This document shows positions 22,915 to 33,407 of a stretch of 33,577 bases of DNA, in pieces. Position 1 is the first letter of the stretch. Every line of letters begins with the position of its first letter. The stretch is from assembly GCA_002081555.1 (NCBI GenBank), contig MZNV01001094.1, forward strand, positions 1 through 33,577, in the 5' to 3' direction. The position numbers and the translations under genes were made by a program. The notes below the pieces were generated by a model, which saw only the letters and a list, made by a program, of their open reading frames with translations, did no database searches and was not told the origin of the DNA. Source of the DNA: Protostelium mycophagum (lineage: Eukaryota; Evosea; Variosea; Protosteliida; Protosteliaceae).

Positions 22915-23793
22915 ATGAATAACAACAAACTATTCCAGTTCAAATTGGTGCTTTTAGGAGAGAGTGCTGTGGGTAAATCATCGTTGGTCCTGAGATTTGT
23001 TAAGGGCCACTTCTTAGAATTCCAAGAGAGCACCATCGGGGGTAATTCTCGTCAATATTTTATTGTCTTTGGTCCTTTTTATGTTCCGCTCAATACTGTC
23101 AGCTGCTTTTTTGGCTCAGACTGTATGTCTTAACGACACAACTGTTAAATTCGAAATATGGGACACAGCTGGTCAAGAAAGATACCACAGTCTCGCCCCG
23201 ATGTATTACAGAGGTAGGACTGCTCTTTTGGAGTGCGTCACTGAAGAAAACAGGAGCTCAAGCTGCTGTCATCGTCTACGACATCACTAATCATGTAAGC
23301 CAGCTATATCTCCAATGCGACACTACATTTTTTGGGATTTAACTTGAATCAGGAATCTTTCGAACGTGCACAAGAGTGGGTGAAAGAGTTACAAAGGCAA
23401 GGAAACCCAAACATTGTTATGGCTTTAGCGGGTAACAAGGTTGATCTTGAGTCAAACCGACGAGTCACTGTCGAGGTGATTTATTTTTAAATGAAAGAAT
23501 TACATCTCAAACCTACTAGGAAGCCCAGAACTTCTGTGACAGCAATGGTTTACTTTTCATGGAAACCTCTGCGAAGGCCGCCACGAATGTGAACGAGCTC
23601 TTTGTGGCCATAGGTATTTATTCTTCCTCTCAATCACATTATCAATCAGCCGTGATTCCCATCACCCATAGAAAACCCTGAACAATTTTAAGCGAAAAAA
23701 TTACCCAAGAACCAGCCTAACCCTCGTCCTGTCACTGACAGCCGCCGAATTGTAGAGGCACCACCCCCAAAGAAGGGTTGCTGCTCTTCCTAG
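22915..23793 (+). CDS. RAB5: Rab5 GTPase
   Basis: Rab5 is the small GTPase that organises early endosome fusion. Six exons can be placed exactly: 22915-23041, 23103-23213, 23254-23294, 23353-23475, 23520-23613 and 23693-23793, with introns of 61, 40, 58, 44 and 79 nt. The joined protein has the P-loop GESAVGKS, effector-region [12 protein letters not shown], switch [26 protein letters not shown] for guanine specificity and ETSAK. The tail [10 protein letters not shown] has two cysteines for geranylgeranylation. STIGAAF and [15 protein letters not shown] are typical of Rab5 rather than other Rabs. All core residues are intact. The last intron acceptor is at 23692; an earlier AG at about 23680 would introduce a stop. 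The stop is TAG at 23791. Confidence 0.97.
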
Positions 23794-24007
23794 ACATTTC
23801 TTAAGAATAAAAGCAAACTGTTGGTGTTTAAAAATATATAACTCTTTCATATATATTATAACTCTTTGTATATTATAACTCTTTCATATATTATAACTCT
23901 TTTATATATTATGCCTTTTTCTTCCTCCCTTCTGCTTTTAAGAAGCTGATAAACTCTTTCTGATTCTTTTTCTCCTCTATAGTTGTTATTCATCTACAAT
24001 CATCTCT
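23794..24007. repeat. Convergent spacer with ATATATTATAACTCTTT tandem repeat
   Basis: Between the converging RAB5 and RRP15 genes, about 23833-23912 holds four to five imperfect tandem copies of a 17-20 nt unit of the form ATATATTATAACTCTTTC. The first copy is short. The rest of the spacer is pyrimidine-rich on the plus strand. It must contain both polyadenylation regions; AATAAAA at 23806-23812 could be the RAB5 signal. Confidence 0.75.
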
Positions 24008-25117
24008 TCACTCACCATCTCTACCAACAAATCCTCCGCTCTGTTCCTGTGCTGCTGCTTGTGCCTTTTTGATTGCATTAAACAGCTGCACAACTGAGAT
24101 GTTGAGTTCTATACCTCCTTCTATCTCCTCTGCCCTCACCTCCTTTTGTTGCTGTTTTTTTCAATCGTTTTTCTGTGGCGGTGACATCTGGTTTTGTCTG
24201 ATGTGCTCTCTCTCTCAATGCCCTTTTTTGAGTTTTATATTTCCTCTCCTCCTTCTCCTTCTTCTTCTTCTCGATCAACCTCTGATTACGATTGATCACA
24301 TCAGGTGCTTTGGTCAATACGACTTGCTTACTCTTCTGTAATATATCAACTCAATCTATATATATCGTTCATTATATACCTTGCTTTTGGGTGTTTGTTC
24401 TAGAATTGCAGAGAGAGCCTCTCCCATTGTCTTCTTTTTCGTTTCCTATGTTTTTAAGAAGAGGTTGTAGGATGACCTTCTCACCTCTTCTTCTGTTTTG
24501 ATTTCATTGCTTTCAGACTCCTCCTTTATTTCATTAATTTTTATTCATGTATTGACAAAAAACACTCACTTTGACCTCCACCTCCATGTCATCATACTCT
24601 TCTTTTACCTGTACATTTGAGTCAGAACACCTCACTCATATTCTGACAGGATCATCAGTGATCATGTACCTCCACATCCTCTTCACTCTCTTCGTCCTCG
24701 TCTTCACTGTCTTCAGATTCTCCTGACTCTTCCTCTTCACTCTCTTCAGAATCCTCTTCTTTTGCAGAGGAATCTTGTGTCTGCATTGTTCAGAGTTGTC
24801 AATCGTAATGATCAACAAGATGCAACCTCGTTGGCGGCATCATCAAAATCGAAGCCTTCTGTATCAACTTCCTCATCACTGCTGCTTATCTATTTGTTTT
24901 AGAATTGCTAAGTAGCGTGTTATTCAGAGTCGCGAAACACAAATTAGGGTGTCATTTAGATGTGTGATCATCACCCAGAATCAAAAGCAGGATTCCACGG
25001 AATAGGTATCGATGGCCTCACCTCATGAACTTCATCATCTGCTTTGATTGGTTCCAACTTGACAATCTCCAACGGGGCCTTTTTCTTGCTTTTATTTCCC
25101 TTCTTTTGTCCAGCCAT
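24008..25117 (-). CDS. RRP15: Ribosome biogenesis protein RRP15
   Basis: Rrp15 is a nucleolar pre-60S assembly factor needed for 25S/28S rRNA maturation. The C-terminal conserved part reads MGEALSAILEQTP, KSKQVVLTKAPDVINRNQRL, a long basic helix (KKKKEKEERKYKTQKRALRE), then KPDVTATEKRLKKTATKG. An intron of about 46 nt follows, then VVQLFNAIKKAQ. Joining ATKG to VVQLFNA restores the family signature (ATRGVVQLFNAVQ in human). The N-terminus is a basic patch (MAGQKKGNKSKKK) followed by long acidic runs of Glu, Ser and Asp (about 24600-24900), a typical nucleolar composition. The start at 25117 is the first ATG, and the stop is a TGA at 24008. It is divergent from the membrane-protein gene across 133 bp. 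Confidence 0.92.
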
Positions 25118-25250
25118 CACTTGCTTCTCTATTTGAATGATACAACGATATGTTCGTCCGGCTTTCTTACTTTTTAATTTTCAACTTGTTTTCAACTTGA
25201 AGAAAATTGTGCTCGCTGCCAGAGACGGTTCTCGCGGAACGCATGCAGCG

Positions 25251-28077
25251 ATGGCGCTTCGTCTCTCTTTTAAGACACTGAGGATTATGTCCTTATTTCT
25301 TATCCCCCCGTTTCTATTGGGTATTGGGTGGATTGCCATCCCTTTAAGTGAGTGGTATGACATAAAGAAACGAATCTCACATTTTCAAGCTCACAACGCC
25401 GCAATTATTGTGTCTGTTAGTATATATCATTTTCTCATGTTCTTTGCCTGGTGAGTAAGACAGCTTGCCAAATTTTTAGGGTCGACCTCTAAATTCATTT
25501 GCATTAAAATAGCAGATGATGTATAATCACAACCGACACTTTTCAGGTTGACTTTCTATGACTTCATCTGGCCAAATTGCAGGAAAAAATACCTTTTTTT
25601 AGGGACATTGCTGTTCCTCTGCTTGTGTGGTGGTTTCTGGGTCATCATTTGGTTTTTTGACTTCTGGAAAAACAAATTCAAGCTCTCCATCTTGTCTGGT
25701 GCCGAGTTTGTCTCATCAGGGTTAATATACGTGGCACATGTAATCAGAGTCAGGTATATACTGTCACTATATGCAAGTTATTGCCAGTCCTAATCTGTAT
25801 ATGATCATTAGATCCTGATTCTCACTCTAGGAAAGAGTTAGCAGAGCAAGATAAAAGGATTGAGGCAATGTCTGCAGAGAAAGAATTGGATCAGGCTGAT
25901 CTATTCCACCTACAGATGACTGGACCACAAGTATACAGACACTGGTCTAGAACTTTCTACCAACCTCTATGCTTCGTACCAGGTATTTCTTTTATTATCT
26001 CGGTGTATTGATCAGTTGATAGACGTCGATGGAGCTGAGGCTGAGGAGGTGTACGCGAACAGTATTGCCATTCAATCTCAATCTCAATTCTCATCCTCAC
26101 TCCCAGCATATGTAAATACATATATATATATCTATATCTATATCCATATCTATATCTATATTATATATATTCACATATGAAAGGATGAAGAAAGAGGGAG
26201 TGGTCACACTGAGGAGATGAATATACAAGTCTATAATTCCTCAGATAAGGTGATAGATCCCGTACATCCTGATGGAGTACATCCCGATACATCTCTTCCA
26301 CAATATGATCCTACTGTTAAAAATAGAAGAAACAGCTACACAAGAAGAACAAGTGTGACACGACATCATGACGAATCCTCCGCAAAAGAGGCGGACAGTG
26401 AGGTAGTTCCTTCATTATATATTTATACAATCTATACATAGTGTATATTGATATACTATTCTACATATATCATATTGATCGTCCTCAGATTATAGTTTTA
26501 CACGAAAGTGGGCATGCAAAAAATAACTCACGTCCATCAAATCCGAAGGATGCAACGATGAGAGATGCAACGATGAGGGATGCAACGATGAGAGATGCAA
26601 CAATGAGAGATGCAACAATGAGAAGGAACACGATGGCTTTAAATTTAGGAGCATCTTATGTGATCGACAACGGAAATCCATTTCTGGACAAAAACTCAAC
26701 AAAGGTAGCAGAGGTAGTTTACATTTGTATATATCCATATTGATCATATTGTAGAATGGTAATAAAAGACCTGCTAGCAGCATGATTGGAGAGATGAGAG
26801 CAGTGAATACGAGACATGGTAGTCGGGAACAATGGACCATATTCACTCTGTCCATCACTTTTCTCTTCAAAATCATCTTCACTGGGACTTGGTACTATCT
26901 ACAAGGTCATTCTGCATTATTATATATATAAATGTAAATATTGAGATGCATAGGTTTCATGATATTAGCCAATAAATGGGGTACTGATAATTCGGATGTT
27001 GGACAGCAGCATCTTGTCTCTATTGTGACAAAGGTATTATTATTATAAATAATTCAAGTTTAATATGACGACAGGCGATTGCAGCAACGATAATATTCCA
27101 TGTAACAAGGATTATAATAACCAATGTGACAATGATGTTAAACACGAAGCTCCCCCCATTCTTGGAATCTTGCTACTTTTCTCAATTTGCGATTCAATCG
27201 ATCTTCTTCTTCTATTACCGGAATATCTTCGTGGCTGTTTCGGGTGAGTTTTATTTGTATTCTAATAGAAAGTAATCCTCATCAAGGATCCTTCTCTAAT
27301 GCATCGAGTTGGGGTACTGCCGTGGCTATCAATTGCGTCTCCTTGATCGCACAGGTGAGTTGTATAGAGTGTAGATATGTGTATTCATGTATGAAGGTGC
27401 TGATGTTTCCTGTCTCTATGACTAGGGTATTCTACGATTTGAGATTCAAGCATCTAAGATGGCTCGTCACCGAAAAATTCCCGTGAGTATTTAACTAAAT
27501 AATGGATTATCTCTACAACTAATAAATTGACCAACTACAACAGGTCACTGTCCTTCCTTGGAGGACTTTGTAACCCAGACGATTTGAGTTACGAGCACCA
27601 CGTGAGAGCATTGGTAGTGGAATACTACTATTGCTGTGTTGCAGATTATTACAGTATTGGTCTCTTTCTGGTTTATGTCGTTATCATCAAATACGGTATA
27701 ACATATAATACCATGTTCTACAACAGGTATATATTCTATTCCTATTATCTGATATGTGATACTCATGAGGTTAGTTTTTCCAATTTAGCATCAGAGAATT
27801 TCTTACAGTTGGTGTACCGTTATTTATTTCTGTTCGGATTCGAATTGATCGGTGATCTTTGTATCCGATTTTTCACCAGAAAATTCTTGAGAATAAATAT
27901 TTCACATGCGGGGAGGAATGCGACAATCATCAATTACAAAACAAGGTGATTATCATCCACACATAGATATGCACATTTATTTTGATATGAATAGTTTATA
28001 GGTATCTATTCACTGTCTTTTTGACCTTCTTTGTGATGGACGCCTATTATTCATTACGTATCGATTACGGTCAATAA
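25251..28077 (+). CDS. Unrecognised polytopic membrane protein
   Basis: I do not recognise the family. The joined exons give about ten likely membrane helices. Four are N-terminal: IMSLFLIPPFLLGIGWIAIP; AAIIVSVSIYHFLMFFAW; a very hydrophobic FLGTLLFLCLCGGFWVIIWF; and a segment ending SGLIYVAHVIRV. A long hydrophilic loop follows (about 25830-26800). It contains an acidic/Ser-rich part, the tandem repeat DATMR x5, and a basic stretch NRRNSYTRRTSVTR. Then come FTLSITFLFKIIFTGTWYYL, AIAATIIFHVTRIIITNVTM, an aromatic helix SIFFFYYRNIFVAVS, and C-terminal helices including SIGLFLVYVVIIKYG and LFTVFLTFFVMDAYYSL. It ends at a TAA at 28075. The ATG at 25251 is preferred because it starts just before the first helix; an in-frame ATG at 25137 is possible. 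A transporter, channel or receptor role is open. Confidence 0.7.
26119..26170 (+). repeat. TATATC/TA microsatellite inside an intron
   Basis: A run of TA and TATATC units lies in an intron of the membrane-protein gene, just after the exon that ends SSSLPAY. It is a simple repeat and is expected to vary in length between individuals. Confidence 0.85.
26549..26623 (+). repeat. Coding minisatellite, five 15-bp units (DATMR)
   Basis: Five adjacent 15-bp units of the form GATGCAACRATGAGR keep the reading frame and encode DATMR five times in the large hydrophilic loop of the membrane protein. Units differ by single transitions (ACG/ACA; AGA/AGG), so expansion is recent. Confidence 0.9.
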
Positions 28078-28102
28078 ATGTACATTTTTCTACAAAAGTT
28101 AT

Positions 28103-30462
28103 TTATCTGTGTGGCCTGATGACCCTCTTCTTTTCGAGAAGAAGTTGTTGTTGCTCTAGTTTTAATTCCGCATCTTCTAGTCGGGATTTGAGCGTCGTAA
28201 TCATTTCATCTTTGCTCGAGATCGCCCGTCGCACTCTCTCATGCAATTGTTCTACCTCTTCCTCCTGAACATATCAACCATCTTCTCTACATCTTCTCAC
28301 CTTCTCTTTATGCATTGAAGAGAGAGTCTCTTGTGATCTACTCCTCTCGTGTTGTACTTCTTCCTTAAGGTGTTCTATCTCTGTGTACATCTTGAGCTGT
28401 CAACATACTTCTCCCTTCCTAAATCAGTTACCTGCAGTTTTACGCTTTCATATTCCTGGAAAAGTCGATCATATTGCTCCCCTATAACTTTCAATCCTTG
28501 TGTAGACATAAGAATACTTACGATGCCGGGCTTGTTGTTGTTGTATTGACTGTTCATTTTCCTGTTCTGCTTGTTTTCTGCTATGTTCTTGTTGTCTCAC
28601 CAATTGCTCTTGCTGCAAAGATCAACATCTTCTTTTCACACCGGAATATACGCACCTGTACAATATGCTGTTCCATTTGCTTGATCCTTTCGGACTGTGC
28701 ACCCAATTGCTGCATCAATGATGCTTGAATTTCTCTCAGCTCCGCCTCTGCATCTTCCCTCCTCGATATTGCCGCTTGACATTTAGCTTCCCAATTCTTT
28801 GCGGCCTGCTGCACCACCGAAAGTTGCTGCGCAAAATCCCGTTGCTTCTCTCGGTCACTTTTGGTCGACTCTTCTTCGAATTTTGTGATGATGAGTTCGA
28901 TCTCTGCATCCCGTTCTTTTGTCAATTTTTTCTTCAATTGATCTACTTTTTGAATCGAATCAGTTTCGAAACGCTTGAACAGAGCTTCATCATCCTCCTT
29001 CTTCTTCCGTGAAAATTCTTCGCGAATCGATATGACCTTTGTATAATGAACATTAAGATGGCACATTCACATCGTTACCTCTCGTTGTAGTTTGAGGTCA
29101 TATTTCTCCTTCATAGCTTGTATTTCTTCTTGGTGTGTAGTCTTTATCTGTATGATATGTTGATTGTGTTTCGTCTTCTCCTCTTGAATTTGTTCCAAAA
29201 GCTTTTTGCGTTCGTTCATGACCTGAATATTGTTGATTTTAAGGTGTATTCAGATGAAGATATATAACCTGCATGTCTATGCTCTCTGACTTTTCCATTA
29301 ACTTTTCCCTGAATTTCTCCCTTTCCTTTTCCATCTCTTCGTGTTTATCCCGGACTAACTTATCTCTTGTGATCTGCCATTTTGTCTCAAATTCGGAGAC
29401 CATACCCTCTCTCTGCCTCTTTAACTCCAATTTGTGTTCGTGGTCTAATCTTAGCAGTTCCTCTTTATGTTTTGCAACTAGACGTTCTATCTCTGGTTCT
29501 AACCCTTTGATTGTCATCTCTTTGATCTGTATCTGTTTAGGGAATCTCTGGTGTACTGGTATTATTGCATTTTATTTTCACAACCAACAATGCAGTGAGA
29601 TCACCTCTTTAACTTTTTCAGAAAAATAAGCTTCTCTCCTCGTTTTCTCTCCAGACATCATCTGTGCCTTCAATTTTTTAATATTTTCAGCGTGGTTTTC
29701 CTCCAAAGTTTTGAGGCGGTCCTCTGTTCTAATTTCCAGTGTTTTCAGTTCCTTCACAAGTGCCTCGCATCGAGTGTTTAGAGCTTCTTTATCCTTCAAG
29801 AGTTGTTCTATGAAAGCAACTTGTCGCTGTGCTACCTATTCACGTCACATCGAATGTTATTTGTGATTAAGATGTGCTTAAATTAAACAGTAATATATTA
29901 ATATAAGATGTAAAACATGACTGATGGGAGTGAAAGAAGGGCAATGTCACCTCATCAAATTGTTTTTTTTGTTCGGCCAATTTTTTCTTTTCAGACAAGG
30001 CAGCTTTTCTCACTGTTTGCTGTTCTTTTTCGGAAGACTCTTGAACTGCTTTCTCCAACGCTTCAATGGTCCTATTTTTGTCTTCGAGGGCGACTTGTAA
30101 GGCCACCAACTTCTTCTTACTTTCTTTTGTCTCCAAAGACTCACCTAATTTGGATTGGATATTGTCAACATAAACTTGCTATTTTTTTGATTAAGTATGG
30201 GATGACACTGACCAACAGAGGGAGGTGAGATGAATCCTTCCACTTCTTGCCTGATCGGGGCCAAAATGATTTTTCTGGGAGACTCTAAAACCTTCTGATC
30301 TCTCTTATGTGAATCCTCCACTGTGTCTAGAAATTCCAACAGATTGTTAAGCTTAAATCCCGCTTCATTCTTGATGCTCACAGAACCCCTTCCTCTTGGT
30401 GTTGTTGGTCCACTATGTGCGGGTGATGGAGGCTTCTTTGCCTTATTGTCTGTTGACATCAA
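28103..30462 (-). CDS. CEP131: CEP131 (AZI1) centriolar satellite/ciliary coiled-coil protein
   Basis: CEP131 is a centriolar satellite and basal-body protein needed for ciliogenesis in animals. Assignment rests on the family blocks IKGLEPEIERLVAKHKEELL (reverse strand, near 29450-29515) and DAEIELIITKFEEE (near 28870-28910), which correspond to KALEPELQRLI and DKEIELVIHRLEAD. These are set in a near-continuous coiled coil with regular leucine and charged heptads. The N-terminus (MMSTDNKAKKPPSPAHSGPT) is short, basic and proline-rich, then LNNLLEFLDTVEDSHKR. The last exon ends LLLEKKRVIRPHR with a TAA at 28103. The whole gene is only 2.36 kb including introns, so the protein is clearly shorter than the roughly 1,100-residue human one. 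The shortfall appears to be at the N-terminus. It is divergent from DNAAF10 across 106 bp. Confidence 0.85.
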
Positions 30463-30568
30463 GCAAGTGAGAGGTTCATCAACGAGAAAGGCGGTTTTTG
30501 CTCGACAAGCTCAATAATTTGTGACAAAAATTTTCTTTGTGGACATTTTTGGCAAATGATCCAGAATC
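30463..30568. promoter_or_regulatory. Bidirectional promoter gap between two ciliary genes
   Basis: Only 106 bp separate the start codons of CEP131 (minus) and DNAAF10 (plus). Shared control of two ciliary genes is therefore likely. I looked for a full RFX-type X-box; only an isolated GGCAAC half-site overlapping the DNAAF10 start was seen, so no site is called. Confidence 0.5.
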
Positions 30569-32074
30569 ATGGCAACACCACAGATCGAGATATTCGCAAC
30601 AAAATCTTTACCTATCACTATTAACGATGTGAAATGGATCCCTGGCACATCAAAGTGAGATCGTTGTGGTTTTATAGCAGTCTAAGAAGTGCAGATTTTC
30701 TGTATTGGGAAATCATGCAAAGGGGACGGGAGCTCTGCACTTATATGAACTGAGAGATAATCAGATCAAACTTGTCTCCGAGGTATATTTAGACATCCAC
30801 CATCTGGTTTTCGACTGCTTATTCTGTCCGACCCTTTCACTCATAATCGATATGATGAAGTCGATTAACATTTCTCTGCTCAAACAAGCTAGACCGAAAA
30901 GAAGACGTCTTTCCGTTGTGGAACATTCCGTGCTTCTTCTTCCGCACAACCTCGTCTCGCCACTGGTGATTTTGATGGGAGGCTGTCTCTCTTCGATGTG
31001 GAGAGACCAGAGACGGCTGTTTGGACGACTAAGGCACATGAGCAGATCATCAACACCATAGACGGTATTGGAGGTTTTTTAGGTGGGTTTTTGTTCGTTC
31101 TTAGACTCTCCAAAAATAAAATTCAGGGAGTTATTCAACTGAAAAGAAGGCAGGAGATGGACCTGCAGAAATCGTGACAGGAAGCAGGGACGGGAGAGTC
31201 TCAGTGTGGGATGTCAGACAGAAGGAACCAGTACTTACACTTGACACTCCACCTGGTGGAACTAAGCAAGATTGCTGGGCCGTTGCCTTTGGTAATGCCT
31301 ATAATGATGAAGAGAGGTCTATCGCTGCAGGTACAATTTATTTAGATATATTGATGTCATTTATAATGATGATGTTAAAGATATTGATATTGTATATAAT
31401 CATTTAAATATTGATTTTTACAGGATTTGACAATGGGGAAATAAAGCTGTTTGATTTAAGAATATTGAAGACATTCTGGCAGACAAATCTTGGAAAAGGT
31501 GAGGTGTATTAGAATAATATATTAGAATAATGTTGAATTGAATCTTTAGGAATATGTGGGATAGAGTATGATAGGCCGGATATAGCGTCCAATAAGATGG
31601 TCGTTACCACCCTAAACGCAACATTCAAAGTATATGATATGCGCACATTTCATCCCTCAAATGGATATGCCTCTGTAGTCCAATCAGCACACGACTCCAC
31701 GGTCAGTTTATCGTCTTTATCATTGATATTTATGAGGATATTTGTGATGGATATTTATGATGGATATTTATGATGGGTAGATATGGTCGGCAAGGCATCT
31801 ACCACAAAACCGAGAAGTATGGATGACGACAGGAGGAAATGGATTTGTTGAACTGTGGAGATACGAATACCCATCACAAAGAAAGAAGAAGGAAGAGGAC
31901 GGTGTTGAGTCTGGAGTCCCCGGTAGTGTTCGTCATGTGACATCGAAGGAGATATCCACACAACCAGTCATCAATATGGAATGGAATCGAGATTTTGAAG
32001 GGCTGGCACTATTGGCCTGCTTAGATCAATCCGTCAAATGTGCTGCTGTCACGAGGTTAAACACACTAAAATAA
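30569..32074 (+). CDS. DNAAF10: Dynein axonemal assembly factor 10 (WDR92/Monad)
   Basis: WDR92 is a WD40 propeller that works with the R2TP-like co-chaperone system to preassemble axonemal dyneins in the cytoplasm. The blocks are in exact family order. [20 protein letters not shown] is followed by [20 protein letters not shown] and then [30 protein letters not shown] and [20 protein letters not shown] come next, then [73 protein letters not shown] and [20 protein letters not shown]. The protein ends [11 protein letters not shown] at a TAA. All blades appear present and the length is close to the usual ~357 residues. The start at 30569 (MATPQIEIF) precedes the first strand. Short introns interrupt it, for example just after TSK near 30655. 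Confidence 0.96.
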
Positions 32075-32391
32075 AATCAAAGACTCTATTTTTAATGTGA
32101 GGGACGATTTCTGTGTATTTACACTCATCATAGCATCTTTATTTCGTCAAGATCCATTTCTTTTTTGTTCAGTGCCCATATCACACCTATTCCTTTTCTC
32201 CGCTGGACCTATTGGGTATCATTTATTGTTTACTATTATATCAACTTTCATTGTGAGCTCAAAAATCATCCCCGTCTGCTTCTTCGTAACTTGTGCTCAG
32301 GCCTTGCCTCTTTATAATGTCTCTCATTGCATTTGTCGCATCATCATCATCCACAACCTACAATCTGTCATCACATATGAACTAGACAAGA
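32075..32391. other. Convergent intergenic spacer
   Basis: A 317-bp gap lies between the 3' ends of DNAAF10 and the last minus-strand gene. One plus-strand frame (32097-32405) stays open but is hydrophobic and unlike any family I know. It is probably chance. Confidence 0.45.
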
Positions 32392-33357
32392 TTACGATAT
32401 TCTGAAGACACCTTCACTGACCTCATCATCCTCGTCATCCTCTATATGATCAATATGATCTATGTCAGTATTATTTGTTTCATTCAATTGTGCCACAGGT
32501 GCAGTTACAAAGTCGGCTAGCTCTTCTACAACCTGAATAAATCATTTTTGATATTAATTGGTATAATAAAATATATTATGGTTATGTTGAATACCTCTTT
32601 CTTCTCCTCTTCTACCTTTGGCTCTTTCTGGTTGCTTGCCTTGCGCATCTATAAAGTATAAGAGATATTCTATTATGATACAGAGAGAGCTTACAGCCTC
32701 TGCAGCTTGCTCATTGACCAAATCCATTATTCTATCTGCTGATATCTTTGCTATCTCTTCTGGGAGTGAGATCTGTTCATATTCTTCCTTCAGTCCCATC
32801 TTCTCTCTGAATATTCTGTCAACCTATTGGACATCAATAAAGTCAGCTTTCCATTTTATGTTGATGCTGACCACGGATTGATCCGGATATATCTGTGTCA
32901 CAATATTCCTCAAAGTGATCTCTTCATAACGAAGTCGTGTCAATTGCTCATCTAAACTGGGTATCAGTCCCTCTAACAGTTCCTTGTCGGCGTCCAAATG
33001 TTTCACCAGTACTGATGAGTTGAAGGGAAGATGACCCGCTAACGTTGGTGCCATTGGTGCTCTGACACTATAAACTATAAAGACCAGCTACAAAATAGTT
33101 TCTGAATGATGAGATAGAGCTCCTACTCGTGTCTATTTAGAAGACTTTGAACCCAAGGATTAAGGGGTATTTGCGCACGTACTTCTTTCACTACCTTCTT
33201 TCTTCCTTTGTCTCTTCAGTTCGAAACAATATAAGAAATCACCTGGTCTATTGAGAGGGTTGCGAGGTGCTGTCTCTGAAGCAACTTTAACAGCATCCCT
33301 TGCTGCTTTCTTCCTCTTCTTCTCGCCATAAGGTGCAGAGATGGATGCAGACGACAT
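32392..33357 (-). CDS. Unrecognised protein, acidic C-terminus
   Basis: I do not recognise the family. Four or five exons can be joined. Exon one is basic (MSSASISAPYGEKKRKKAAR, then SETAPRNPLNRPGDFLYCFE). An exon with PTLAGHLPFNSSVLVKHLDA and LTRLRYEEITLRNIVTQIYP follows. Next is KMGLKEEYEQISLPEEIAKI with SADRIMDLVNEQAAEA. The last exon (VVEELADFVTAPVAQLNETN, then acidic HIEDDEDDE) ends at a TAA at 32392. An in-frame ATG at 33411 would add 18 residues, but 33357 is preferred because it sits clear of the end repeat. No signal peptide or membrane segment is visible. It converges with DNAAF10, which says little about its role; a ciliary function is only a guess. Confidence 0.62.
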
Positions 33358-33407
33358 GTTTTGTTTTTCCACAATCAATTCAAAAAAACCGAGCGAATTT
33401 TTTCCGA

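Noticed and set aside
23677-23692. Earlier intron acceptor before the last RAB5 exon
   Set aside because: Using it gives an immediate TAA; the acceptor at 23692 restores the Rab5 tail through CCSS.
24069-24341. Plus-strand hydrophobic open frame
   Set aside because: It is the antisense shadow of the basic helix of RRP15, which has clear family motifs.
28725-29012. Plus-strand Phe/Leu-rich open frame
   Set aside because: It is antisense to the CEP131 coiled coil, which carries conserved family blocks.
30560-30578. X-box (RFX) site at the DNAAF10 start
   Set aside because: Only the right half-site GGCAAC is present; the left half does not match.
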